From: Mesostigma viride
Taxonomy: Eukaryota; Streptophyta; Mesostigmatophyceae; Mesostigmatales; Mesostigmataceae
NCBI GenBank assembly: GCA_009746045.1
Contig: RPFO01001989.1
Span: 1 to 64,000 of the forward strand
Reading direction: 5' to 3'
DNA length: 64,000 nt
This document shows, in pieces, positions 28,401 through 39,710 of this stretch (within the stretch, counting starts at the first letter, position 1; each line of letters starts with the position of its first letter). A program made the position numbers and the translations under genes. The notes under the pieces were generated by a model. The model did not search any database. It saw only the letters and a program-made list of their open reading frames with translations, and was not told the origin of the DNA.

Positions 28401-30199
28401 CTCGTAGATGCCCCAAGCAACAGCACAAATTCATATCAATCACAAGCGCGTGTGGCCATGTGTCAGTACCTGGGCACCACCACGCAGGGCCCCCAGCGTT
28501 CATGCTTCCCATCCACTTGGTTCCCTCGCCCATGCCAATGCTACTCCCACCTGGCTGCTCTTGGTTGCGGCATGCATGATGTGGGCAGGCAGGTTGGGCA
28601 AGCGGGCCAACATTCACAGGAGCGTAGTGTGCGGGCGTAGCCGTGCAGTGGTAGGAAGCATGCCTCGTCGTTTTCTACGCTGGTTGCTGGCATCGCCAGC
28701 TGTGCCCGCCATTGCTGCCAGCTGTCCTTGATGCACACCGTCCCATTATTTCCCTCCCAAGTGCTCGTTGCCTTGCATCGCAACTTGCAACCATGGGCCC
28801 TGGCGATCTTCCCCTGACCCTACCCTTCCCCCCCCGCTGTGCTTGGACCCCCCAAACCCCCTTACCCACCCCCCCCACCCCCAACCCTCCTCTGCGCGTG
28901 CAGCTCACTGGAGAAGAAGTACCCCTACGACATCCGCGTGGGAGCAGGGCAGGTGGGACGTCGGGCCTGAGGGTTGTGTGGCGCATGCAGGATACGAGCC
29001 GAGGGGTGGCTCGAGTAGATGGTTGGATGGGTTTGGCATTTGTCTAGTCCTACCCCAACGGGACAGGAAGCCCGTGAGAGATCACAGGAGCATCTGCGCG
29101 CACACCTGGTTATGCTGGTCGTCATCACACCCCGCTTATGAGTTTGCCCCCTTCCCCCGCCCCCCGTCCCCCCTTCACAAGTATGCAACTGCCAAAGCCC
29201 CCTCCAGCAGGTTCCGGTGCACCCTCTATGCCCTTATCCTCATTCGCATGGTAACCCTCGCTTCGTGGCGTCCGCGTGGTGGCATTGCTTTCGCAGGTTG
29301 TTGCGGGGCTGGACGAGGGCGTGCAGACCATGCGCGTGGGTGGCAAGCGCCGGTTATATGTCCCGGGCGAGGTATGTACGCACCTGCCCTCCTTGTGTTT
29401 GCTGATGCGATCGATCTAATTTCCCAGGGGCATGGCATTCATCGTGCATGCGGTCACACAGTGTCGTCGGTAGGAACCTCTGCTGCATGCCCAGGCTCTG
29501 GGCTGTCACCCTTCACCTGTCCCGCCTACCCCCACACCCCTTTCTTTTGCCCCCAGAAGAACAGGGATTTTGCTGAGAAGCAGGAGCAGTGGACCTGTTG
29601 TAAGGAGGAAGTTCAGTTTCATGCACTTAAGGGATTCAAAATTCAGCCCGGTCATTGCGGGTAGCTGATGTCATATAGGTAGTTGTCTCACTTAGTAGAT
29701 CGGCCGAAAATTTATATGCTCAAGCAAGCCATGTCATTTGGGTCATCACGACCACAGTGTGACGAATTGCCACACACATCTATGATGTCCTTTCATCCCT
29801 GACATGATCAGCCACCCCAACGTCCTTGACATCCAGAAGATTTTTGCTTCGAAGGGTCCGGTGCTTGTAATTACTTGTGACCGGTTCCTGGGCCGGCGAT
29901 AACTGCCACCCTTTGCACGGGGTATGCAAGCACGAAGTCACAGCATGCCATGACCAGTACTGTGTGCGCTGCTGCGCACTGATCCCGCGCTGCTGCGCTG
30001 ACAACTGTATGCGCTGCTGCGCACTGATCCTGGTGCCTGTGGATGGTCCTCTTTTGTCAACCTGCAGCTTGCGTTCCCCAAGGGCCTCTCCTCGGCGCCC
30101 GGGCGCCCGCGTGTACCGCCGTCCAGCCCCGTCATGTTTGATGTGGAGGTCCTCTTGATCCCAGGCCTGGACCCGGAGGACTATGCGTCGCTAGAGTAA
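25492..30199 (+). CDS. FKBP16-3: Thylakoid-lumen FKBP-type peptidyl-prolyl isomerase, seven exons
   Basis: Immunophilin of the FKBP16-3 type, acting in the thylakoid lumen. Suggested exons are 25492-25576, 26121-26332, 27352-27435, 28205-28254, 28904-28952, 29297-29371 and 30068-30199. They all have GT-AG ends and keep frame to give 228 residues. Exon 1 starts MATMASTSASASSAVF, a transit-peptide-like Ser/Ala sequence. Exon 2 has a twin-arginine lumen-targeting signal (TTTRRAAIVSGGIVAMSALL) and the Cys pair CDTVCESELE. Later exons give LVTTASGLQYRDIVVGTGP, VNYVAMTPDGRIFD, YPYDIRVGAGQ, GLDEGVQTMRVGGKRRLYV and AFPKGLSSAPGRPRVPP, all characteristic of plant FKBP16-3. The two Cys resemble the conserved pair thought to be redox-active in that protein. 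The exon 1 donor at 25576 was chosen because it alone keeps frame; GT at 25573 is the alternative. Confidence 0.85.
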
Positions 30200-30536
30200 A
30201 GAAGAACTTGTTTTGTGCAGAAGGCGGACTGCTCAGGAAATAGCGGGCACTGCTTTTCTTCAGTAGATTCACTTGTACATGTGTGTGAGCACGGCCCATG
30301 ATGTATCTTGTATGTACAAATCACTTTTCCCCGTTTCAGTTTGAGGCATTATAATGTACAAATAAACTATATCTCATTCCATTGTGTAAGTAAGTAGGCA
30401 AGTACTTGCGTGTCATGCGCATGGGCATGCCACGCAGTACAATCTCATCAGAAAAATAAATACACGAAAGTTACATATATCACTGGTTGTCTCAATCCTT
30501 GACATCACTTGAGTGAGACAACTATAGTCTGCATCA
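30200..30536 (+). other. 3' region of the FKBP gene
   Basis: Non-coding. AATAAAC and TGTAA-like signals occur near 30359-30390, suitable for polyadenylation (TGTAA is the usual green-algal signal). No gene is seen. Confidence 0.4.
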
Positions 30537-31975
30537 TGCCCCAACAGGGGGGGGGGCTCGTTGTCCTCTATGACCTGGGCCCACTTGGCCTTGTCCATCA
30601 TCTTGTTCCAAATCACGGAGAGGCCTAGGCCCCCCATGTCCTCTAGATACTAGCTGTTCTTTGAAGGTGCGGGCCTTGCTGTGTCTAGCATCACGGGGCC
30701 CGGCCCACGTAAGGAGGTGCCGGCCAGGCTGAGCTGGGCGCAGTCCCGCGGGGGTGCCACGTGAGGTGTCTACCTGGTTGGTGCGAGCTAAGTGCCCTAT
30801 ACTAGCTGCAGGCGCAGCTGCTGGTGATATATGGCATGCCGAGGTAAAGGTCCTCATTGCGAACATGAGCAGCATATCCTACTCTGAAAATATGGATCGC
30901 AGCATGTTGGTGACCGCGCCGTCCAGCTTGCGGGCCAGGTCGGCGGTGAGGGTCCATGTCTCGGCCCCATACGTGAGAACAGGAAGGACCGCCATACGTG
31001 AGAACAGGAAGGACGAGGACCTTAAACAGGTCCTGTTTCTCGATCTTACCCAGGGGCTTGCGCCACAGGGCCCGATATTGGCGTATTTAAGCGTGCCAGG
31101 CGAGGGAGATGCGGAGGTCCACATCAGCCTCGCAGCTAGCTGGGGAGGAGGCTGCCCAGCAGCTTGACACGGTCCCGATACAGGACTTGAGAGCCGTCAA
31201 GGAGAAAGAAGGCGGGCGGTGGGTGAGTGGGCCCAATCGCCAGAGCCTCTGTCTTCTTGCTGACCTCAATTAAGCCTCACTGCGCGGGCCTCGATAGCCA
31301 GGCAGTTAAGCCACGTCTGCATGTGCCCAGTGTCCTCGAAGAGGGTGGTGTCGTCTGCATAGATGATGTCCGCCAGCCGAATCTGCGTTTCCGCCCCGCC
31401 ATGCCAGAAACGGTTGTCAACCTGCATCCCTGGTTCCCTACCCACGATGCGGGCAAATCGCTTGCGCGCCTGAATCATTACGTATTCGACCACAATAATG
31501 AACAGGTAGGGCGACAGCTAGCACGCAGCCCTGCCACACACCCTTCTGTAAAGGGCATGGTGGCGTGGTCCCGTAGGATCGAAGTGCGTACCGAAGTGGT
31601 GGACCCTTCATACAGGTTGCGGATGACAGCAATAAGGGGCCGGGGGATCCGGAACAGAGCGAGGATGTCGCATAGCGCAGGCCAGAAAACCGAATCGAAG
31701 GCTTCGATGAAGTCCACCACGGCACAAGGTGCAGAGGGGACTCACCAGGCTGAAGGCGTTGCAGTTCTTCCACCAGTCGGCGAGTAGCAAAGAGCGCCTG
31801 CATGTACTGTGTTGCGACCTGAACGGAAGGCGTGCTGAGTCTCACTGAGGTGACCGTCCAGGGCCATGCGCAGGCGGTTCGGGATGAGCCGCATGAGAAC
31901 CTTGAGGGGGGCACTTTGGATGCACACCCCTCTGTAGTTACCGGGGTCGGCTGGCGACCCCTTGTTCTTGTACAT
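30537..31975 (-). mobile_element. LINE copy covering the reverse transcriptase, minus strand, decayed
   Basis: Minus-strand segments in changing frames give the RT in order. MYKNKGSPADPGNYRGVCIQ (31975) is domain 1. MVDFIEAFDSVFWPALCDI lies near 31720. The catalytic IIYADDTTLFED lies near 31370, with YADD intact. VLTYGAETWTLTADLARKLD lies near 30980, and EDMGGLGLSVIWNKM near 30640. At least five frameshifts or stops make it inactive. It ends without a 3' UTR, hairpin or (TTAA)n tail, unlike its relatives, and abuts another copy head-to-head at about 31985. Confidence 0.75.
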
Positions 31976-31984
31976 GCATCATCG

Positions 31985-33050
31985 TGCGAAAACTGTGGCG
32001 CAAGCCCCTGGGCAAGGCCGAGAAACAGGATCTGTTCAAGGTCCTGGTCCGGCCTCCAGGGCTGTTCTCACTGCGTACGGGGCCGAGACGTGGACCCTCA
32101 CAGCTGACCTTGCCAGAAAGCTGGACTGCGCGGTCACCAAGATGCTGCGGTCCATTTTTCGTGTAGGATATGCTGCTAATGTCCGCAGACCGCAGTGAGG
32201 ACTTGTACCTCGGCATGCCATGTATCACCAGCAGCGGCGCCTGCAGCGAGTAGGGAACTAAGCTTGCACCAACCAGGTAGACACATCACGAGCCCCCCGG
32301 AGGACTGCGACCAAGTCAGCATGGCCGGCACCTCCTCATGCACGTGGGCCGGGCTCCGCGCAACGAGCACTAGACGCCGCAAGGCACACACTTTCAAAGA
32401 ACAGCTAGTAGAGGACATGGGGGGGCTAGGCCTCTCCGTGATTTGGAACAAGATGATGGACAAGGCCAAGTGGGCCCAGGTTATAGAGGACAACGACCCC
32501 CCTCCCCTGGGGAAGCACCCACGTGTTTGCAAACGCGGGAAGCATGCTAGACAAGACCCCTAGGGTAGAGGGCACCATAGATATTCTGATTTGGCACGCC
32601 GCATAGGTGAAAACCATTTGCGTTCAGTGCCGGTCCGCGGAAAACGCGAAAAACGCGATCTGCAAATGAATCTGACCGGAATCAAACTGGGGACCTCCGA
32701 TCGCACCAACTTTCGCTGACTATAGGACGGACGTCTCCGGATCCTAGGGCATCGCCAACTTACACCTACAGTCATCCGCAAAAGTTCTCCTTTCCGGGGA
32801 GTGATGCAAGCCTTTCGGATTTGGTACTAGATAAATCATTCGAGATCTGTGTGTGTAGGAGTACTACACACGTGTCTGCACTCGAGACTTGTTCAATCTC
32901 GAAACGTGAGACGGGCTGAACAATAGATATAGTTGGCTTGATGTTGTAGATAGATTAGACAGGTAGGATTGCGTGTACCCATCCGTCCATCCATCAGGGT
33001 TAATGCTCCGTGACTCCCCAACGGGTGCACGAGTTTAAATCAATTAATAA
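31985..33050 (+). mobile_element. 5'-truncated LINE copy with a SINE-like insertion in its 3' UTR
   Basis: Plus-strand frames repeat the same C-terminal RT region as 17.7-18.3 kb (AETWTLTADLARKLDCAVTK, then GLGLSVIWNKMMDKAKWAQV) to a stop near 32562. The 3' UTR is split by a 338-bp insertion and ends with (CATC)n, a hairpin at 33014-33027 (with one mismatch) and TTTAAATCAATTAATAAA. The copy is out of frame in several places. Confidence 0.72.
32585..32922. mobile_element. 338-bp SINE-like insertion with 8-bp target duplication
   Basis: ATAGATAT lies on both sides (32577-32584 and 32923-32930), and the LINE 3' UTR reads across if the insert is removed. On the minus strand it holds AGTTTGATTCC (32679-32689), close to a tRNA B box, with an A-box-like TATAGTCAGCGAAAGTTGG 25 bases upstream. 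There is no ORF. It could be a tRNA-derived SINE; the class is not proven. Confidence 0.5.
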
Positions 33051-34410
33051 ATGTGCCAGTCTGTTAATTGTTTTGAAAAGAACGAGCTACACGGCGTTAA
33101 CTTCACTATATTCGCTCGCGGGCACCGTGGATGCCTTTATCAAATCAACTGGATGCGTAAACAGTGGCGTTGAATGCAATGCAGGCGAGGCCGAAGTCGT
33201 ATGGTACCCAGCCCTATCAACCCGACATTAAGTTGCTAATGAGACAAAAAACGATGCTACCACATGTTATGCATTATATCAGCGGCGTAGACTGACAACA
33301 AAATCAGTGTAGAGGGCAAATGTTCCGGACAACAATAATCGTTGGTGTAACGCCGGTCGACACGTGGATTGGTTGGCAAGCGTGCGCACATCTCACACTT
33401 CCAAAACCCAGAAGCGCCCCCGCCCAAGATGCATAAGACAAGCTGTGCAAAGCCTTTTTTCCTCTTATTTTTGCGGTTTGTGAAAACAAAAGCGAGGAGT
33501 ACTTAATTAATACTACAAGTAGGGATCCAACGCGGGATTTGAGGGCTGGTGATGAGGGAACATGAACGATGCGCGGTGGTATCCGCTCAGGAGTGGGGGG
33601 GCCATCCACAAGATGAGCCATTAATAACACGATGCATACTACGAATCATCGCGTCTTTTCCTTGGATGCATAATTCATCACTAGTCCTGGTCGAAAATAG
33701 CCGATCATACCCCACCGTGTATTGCATTCGCTCACAGCAATGAACAAATTAGGATAATGTCGCCTTCCTGGAAAGCAACTACTTGCTTGAGCTCCTCGCG
33801 AGCACCTCAGGCGGAGAGGGGAACCTTGCACGCCAAGTACGTGCGTAGAGAATTGGTGAGATGGCGCTGGTTGCCTCACCACGATATTGCGAGAATGCAA
33901 TCGCAGCGCGCTCTCGGGAGACGGGAAGTCGTCATGCTTCGTCATCCTCCAGCAACCGGCAAGTCGGCAATCGACCCTTCAGAATTAAATCAATTCGCTA
34001 TGCATCCCCCCGCTGCATTCCCCTGCGTGTTTATGCTACAGTACTGCACAGTATCACCGTCGGTTAGCTGGGACAGTGGGATTTTGGCATGCAATGGTAC
34101 GGCGTCGAATCCCTGCGGGTGCCCCAAGATCCCTTTGTGCCCGCGCACTTCTTTTCCAGCACTGCTCGCCCGAATGGCCTCATTGCTCAGACATAACGAG
34201 CGCACACTGCCCGCTAGCTATGGAAGCCCTACTTTTTCTGTAGAAAAGCCTTCTAATAGCCGTGAAATCTTAGAAATCACGTACAGTTCATTATACGGAA
34301 AGTAAAGAACTAGGTAGGGCGGCAAGGCGGGCTTTGTGCATTAAAAAGGCAGCCTTCACCTTCAATAAAAAGTCTGGCAGTGCACGAATACACAGGATAC
34401 GTTGGCAGCC
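33051..34410. other. Intergenic region before the U2B'' gene
   Basis: I see no supported gene. Several ORFs of 60-180 codons occur but have no recognisable domain and overlap on both strands. The last 60 bases (34350-34410) would hold the 5' UTR of the snRNP gene. Confidence 0.45.
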
Positions 34411-35864
34411 ATGGCGGACAGGCCACCAAATCAGACAATTTACATCAACAATCTTAATGAAAAGGTCAAGAAAGAGGGTGGGTTTGTTTGCTAGTGTTGC
34501 TACCTTTCTTTGTGCGGTAAATCTTTCTGCAGTCAAGCTTGGCATTCCTGCCACAGCAGCTAATGCACATGCTTGCCATCTCCTTCCATCATCGCACCGC
34601 ATCCAATGGCGCAGTTGCAGGAACTCCTGTTATTATCTGGGGTAAAGCCGTGATGATTAAACGATTCCTCTTGGGATTGCCCCTTTGCGTGTTCCCGCAG
34701 AGCTGAAAAAGTCGCTGTACGCCGTCTTCTCGCAGTTTGGAAAAGTTTTGGACATTGTTGCATCAAAAACCCTAAAGCTACGTGGCCAAGCGTGGGTTGT
34801 ATTCGCGGACGTATCATCAGCGGCAAATGCTCTGCGCCAGATGCAGGGCTTTCCGTTCTACGATAAGCCGATGGTACGCGCTCTGGTGCCCTGCCCTGGC
34901 ATTCCCGCAAGATTTTAATGCCAGCGTGACTGTGCCGTCAGTCTTTACCATCGCAGTCTGTGGCTGGGCGAAATTTGTGGCTGGTAAATGTCCGGAGCCT
35001 GCAATTTTGGCCGGCAGTATTTAGAAGCTGCCCGTGTGGCATGAGACTATGAGCCCCTGTTCGTCGAGAAGGGGGTTGTATTGCGAAGCCCTAGCACCTC
35101 CCGCGGCTACTAGCCTATCCGGTGACATGTATGGGAGGTATCGCTGCTGTTGTTTGCCTGTCTTGTGCCAAAGTGGAGGACTATTTTTTCTTGTGGTCAT
35201 GTTGGGATTGTCCACCCACAGAGCCCGCATGCCCGCCCCTGCCCGCCTGCTCCCCACCCTTTGTGCTTGCCTGCCTCTGCCGGTAACCACACCTCCGCCT
35301 GTCAGCATGCCCACACTGAGCTTCGTGTTTGCTTAGGGGCAGGCATGCATGGTACATGGACTACCCCCCTTCCCGTGCTGAGGAAAGGGGGAGCCAGGCC
35401 GATCCATGCGGGTGCCGTGTGCCAGCGGTCATCTGGTGCCATGGGGTGGAGGTGGCATGCTACGGTGCTGGACGCGGTGGGTCCCTACGTTGACCGGGGG
35501 GCGTCGCGGTGTGGCTGCACTGTTTTTGTTCCCATGAGGCAAGTCATGTTTTCGTGCACCCGTGCGAACCCCGCTGACTGGATCATTCCCCACCCGCGGT
35601 GGTCCCTTCACGTGACATGTGGCATTCACCGGTTGCCCGGCCGAATGGGATTGTGGGCGCATGGATGGCGGCTCCCTGCATGGTGCCACATTGCGCCCCT
35701 GTGTGGCTTGGCCCACCTACCCCTCCCCCCCACTCGTGCCGTGTCCTCGGCCAGCGGATACAATTTGCGCAGACCAAGTCGGACGCGGTGCTGCGGCTGG
35801 AGGGCAACGAGGGGCTGATCGAGAAGAGGAAGAGGGGTGCGTGCCTGCGTGCGTGCGTGTGCGG

Positions 35865-35896
<32 letters not shown>

Positions 35897-38800
35897 TGGG
35901 GTGAAGAGGGGAGCGTGCCCATTTGTTGGTGTCTGCTTGTGCATGTTTGTCGGTATGGGGTGTGTATGGAGTGTGGGTGGGTGGGGACGAGGATGAGGGG
36001 TACGCCCTTTGTTGGGGGAAGACCTGTGCCGGGGTCCAGACGAGGATGATACACGCTCTGTGGGTGTGTCTGTGTTCATGCACGGGTCCGGGTGTGACGG
36101 GTGTGATGGGTGTGATGGGGTGGGGAAAAGGTAGAGGGGGTGTGATGACTGTGATGGGTGTGATGGGGTGGGGAAAAGGTAGAGGGGGTGTGATGACTGT
36201 GATGGGTGTGATGGGGTGGGGAAAAGGTAGAGGGGGTGTGATGACTGTGATGGGTGTGATGGGGTGGGGAAAAGGTAGAGGGGGTGTGATGACTGTGATG
36301 GGTGTGATGGGGTGGGGAAAAGGTAGAGGGGGTGTGATGACTGTGATGGGTGTGATGGGGTGGGGAAAAGGTAGAGGGGGTGTGATGACTGTGATGGAGT
36401 GGAGTGTAGGTCACCGGGGACAGCATCTAGCCTAGCAGCACCAGCACCAGCACCAGCACCAGCACCAGCACCAGCACCAGCACCAGCACCAGCACCAGCA
36501 CCAGCACCAGCACCAGCACCAGCACCAGCACCAGCACCAGCACCAGCGCCAGCACCAGTACCAGCAGCTGCAGTTGTGGCAGCAGCAGCAGCAGCGGCGG
36601 CAGCGGCAGCGGCTGCCACCGCCCCAGCAATACAGCAGCGCGTACTGTGCAGCGATACAGCGGCGCGTACTGTGCAGCAATACAGCGGCGCGTACTGTGC
36701 AGCAATACAGCGGCGGCTACTGTGCAGCGATACAGCGGCGCGTACTGTGCAGCAATACAGCGGCGCGTACTGTGCAGCAATACAGCGTACTGTGCAGCAG
36801 CACAGCGGCGCGTACTGTGCAGCAATACGGCGGCGCGTACTGTGCAGCAATACAGCGGCGCGTACTGTGCAGCAATACAGCGGCGCGTACTGTGCAGCAA
36901 TACAGCGTACTGTGCAGCAATACAGCGGCGCGCACTGTGCAGCAATACAGCGGCGCGTACTGTGCAGCCCACTGCTGTCTGCATCTTTGCACGCACGCCC
37001 ATTTTCATCGGGGAGGCTGCGCTGGAATGGCACACCCTGGGCATAACATGGCACACGCTGGGTATAACATGGCCGCGCGTGGGCATGTGTGCCCACCCAC
37101 CCACCTGGCCCACCCACTTCCTGTCCCCCCCTGCGTCGTGCGCGCAGAGAAGAAGGGCAAGCCACAGGCCGCGCCCGCGCCCGCGTCGATGGCCCCCCCC
37201 ATGATGATGCCGGGCCACCCCTATATGCAGCAGGTGGGTGGAGTGTGACTGCCCCCCCCTTCGTTCATCCCTGGCCACTCCTACATGCAACATGTGGCCG
37301 GCGTGTGTAGCTGCCCACGATGAAAGCCATGGCAACTGCTCCGTGTGTGTGTGTGTGTGTGTGACTGGGTGTGTGTGCGTACTTGCGTGTGCGTGTGGTT
37401 ACTGTATTGTAGTGTCATGCGTACACTTGACCTTCTCCCCAAGCCACTGGGTGTGCGACCGCAAGCACCACACGGCCACGTGCGCTGCAGGCCCCCACGT
37501 GCGCTGCAGGCCCCCAACAAGCACACCCACCGCGCCATCACAGTCCTTCGGCGCTTGGGACAGGTTTACCCACGTTACTGACTGTACAGGGGTATGCTAC
37601 TGTGATGTGCTAGAGTGACTACTCTCTATGTCGACTGGCCGCACACATGTATGTGTGTGTGTCACGCTGTCAGGGTCGGCTGCAAGCATCAAGTGCCGGA
37701 AACGAAGTCCTGTGGCCATGTGCTGAATCAGCGAATGTGTGCTGGGCCATGCAGCTGCCGCAGAAATAAATACTCTCACCGCCGTTCGAGCTTCTCCTTC
37801 TCCTTCTGTCGTGTACCCTATGTCTCGCATCTCTCCGAGCTCCTGCAATCAGGCGCATGTCTAATGTGTGTGTGCGCCCGTGTGTGTAAAACCGGTGGGC
37901 CAACACAATTTGCGCTGAGTCTTCCAGGAAGCTGCCCTCTCATGTCGCGGCGCCCTTGTCTGCATACGAAGGCTGCCCAATGGGGCGGTACCAGCACCAT
38001 GTCCTGTAGAGATGCCAGGAAATATGTGCACGCCCTCCCACACCTGATCCATTCTTGCCTTGCAATGGCTTCCCCCCCGTCTCCCTGCCCCACCTCCCTG
38101 GCCCATGCAGCCGATGCACGGCGGCATGCCGATGGCCCCACCTCCAGGGATGTACGCGCAGGCCCCCGCCCAGCCTGAGGCGCCGTCCCCCCCGAACAAG
38201 ATGCTGTTTGTGCAGAACCTGCCGCTTGTCTCCAACGCACCGATGCTCACCACGCTGTTCGCGCAGTTCCCTGGCTTCACCGAGGTGAGGGTGGAGGGAG
38301 GGTGGGATGGTGTCACTGAGGTGAGGGGGGAGGGAGGGGGGGATGGTGTCACCGAGGTGAGGGGGGAGGAAGGGTGGAAGGGTGTCACTGAGGTGAGGTG
38401 AGGGGTGATGGTGTCACTGAGGCGAGGGGCGAGGAAGGGTGGGCTGGTTTCACCAAGGTGAGGGGGGAGGAAGGGTGGGATGGTTTCACCGAGGTTTTGG
38501 AGGGCGGGAATAGGGAATGGTCTTACTCAGGGGAGGGGGGAAGGAGGGACAAGCGGACTTGAGGCGGGCCGAGGGGGGGGGGGGGGGGGGGGGCTGGCTG
38601 GCACGGAAGGGGCATTGAGTGGCACAGTGTGGGTGGGTGGGTGGGGGTGTTAGGAAATGGGGGGGGGATGGCACGCATTGCTCGGGGCGTGGCAGGGCCA
38701 TACTGCACCCCTGGTACTCTCCAATTGGGTGTAAAGGCGGGTGGGCCAGCCGGTGATGTAGGGGGTAGTGCCAGCGGATGGCCCACACAAGTTGCATGGC

Positions 38801-39115
38801 TGTGGCTGCAGCGATTGCATGCTTGTGATGCGGGGAGGCTAGTGCCAGAGATTGTGCACATAATCATGTCACCAAGTCGACGATATGTCAGTGTATAGCT
38901 CTCTGGCTCGTGGCTGACGGATGAATGCTCCCCTGGCCCCTGCCCCCCTGGCGTTGATCTGCTACCCCTGCCAGGTTCGCATGGTCCCTGCCAAGCCGGG
39001 CATCGCGTTTGTGGAGTACGAGAACGAGGCGCAGAGCGCGACCGCGATGGCGGGCCTGCAGGGATTCAAGATCACGCCCACCAATGCGATGCAGATCAGT
39101 TTCGCCAAGAAGTGA
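34411..39115 (+). CDS. U1A/U2B''-type spliceosomal RNA-binding protein, six exons
   Basis: Component of the U1 or U2 snRNP; it binds an snRNA hairpin loop in the nucleus. Proposed exons, all GT-AG, are 34411-34477, 34701-34873, 35755-35836, 37148-37233, 38111-38284 and 38975-39115, giving 240 residues in frame. RRM1 has RNP2 TIYINNLN, the following [20 protein letters not shown], and RNP1 RGQAWVVF. The linker holds [12 protein letters not shown] and a Pro/Ala/Met-rich stretch. RRM2 has [16 protein letters not shown] and [18 protein letters not shown] and ends FAKK. Domain order and length fit plant and animal U1A/U2B''; which of the two it is cannot be decided by eye. Introns are long and full of tandem repeats. 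Confidence 0.88.
36104..36402 (+). repeat. 48-bp minisatellite, six copies, in an intron
   Basis: The unit contains GTGATGGGGTGGGGAAAAGG and is repeated six times with almost no change, in the third intron of the U1A/U2B'' gene. Confidence 0.9.
36434..36560 (+). repeat. (CAGCAC)n hexanucleotide array
   Basis: About 20 units of CAGCAC in the same intron, followed by impure CAG/CGG triplets to 36620. All frames stay open here but no coding claim is made. Confidence 0.85.
36637..36968 (+). repeat. 25-bp minisatellite with 20-bp variants
   Basis: The unit includes GCGCGTACTGTGCAGCAATA. About 13 copies are present, some lacking five bases (CGGCG). Frames on both strands stay open because of the repeat. 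Confidence 0.88.
38272..38490 (+). repeat. Tandem repeat that duplicates a 5' splice site
   Basis: The exon-intron junction ACCGAG/GTGAGG at 38284 is followed by units of about 30-37 bases, four of which again carry GAGGTGAGG or AAGGTGAGG (near 38318, 38353, 38389 and 38455); another has GGCGAGG. Confidence 0.75.
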
Positions 39116-39710
39116 AGCGGGGGCAGTGCTGGCACATGTGTGGGGCCGCGGGTCGCCATCTGGTAGCCTTGTTGTGTGGACTGGCATCCGCCATTCCCGC
39201 CATTACGTTGCTGTTGGGGCACACACAAGCGGCTGTACCAGTCGATGGCTCTTCCCACCACCAGGTACATGTGATGTGTGGAGGATGGCCTAGCTGTTGC
39301 TGCGTGCAGTCTGACGAGGCCGCAGCTTCTACGGGCAAACACGGGTGCAGCCTGTTTACGGTCCTTCACAGTCATCTAGGGAACTGCCAAGGAGACTGGC
39401 CATTGTCAACTACAAAATGCAGGCAAGGAAGCCTTGGCCATGCAAGGGTTCAAGCTGACGCTATCATTTACACTGATGGTGAGCATTTTGGACGAATGTA
39501 CTTCAACGCGCCTTTTTGTCACTAAATAGCACTTAGAGCATTAGACATGAACGTTGATCAAAATTTTATTTAATTATAAATTTAATTGTTGATTGCATAA
39601 TGGATTGATTATTAAATTGAATTAGATAATTTCGAACGAGACATTAATTTAGGGCTGGCCGTCCGGCCAGAAATGTGAATTGAATTAAATTAAATTAATT
39701 TAAATTATAA
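39116..39710. other. 3' region of the U1A/U2B'' gene and AT-rich spacer
   Basis: The first 400 bases are probably 3' UTR and flank. From 39555 to 39710 the sequence is very AT-rich, with many AATTAA and TTTAAT words, and leads into the retroelement end at 39711. No gene is seen. Confidence 0.45.

Noticed and set aside
36104..36402. CRISPR-like regular repeats
   Set aside because: Units are contiguous with no unique spacers, in a eukaryotic intron.
36399..37248. Plus-strand frames over the CAGCAC and 25-bp arrays
   Set aside because: Intronic repeats; the exon model with GT-AG junctions explains the coding parts.
35717..37335. 480- and 300-codon minus-strand frames with repeated peptides
   Set aside because: They run through intron minisatellites opposite the U1A/U2B'' gene and have no domain outside the repeats.
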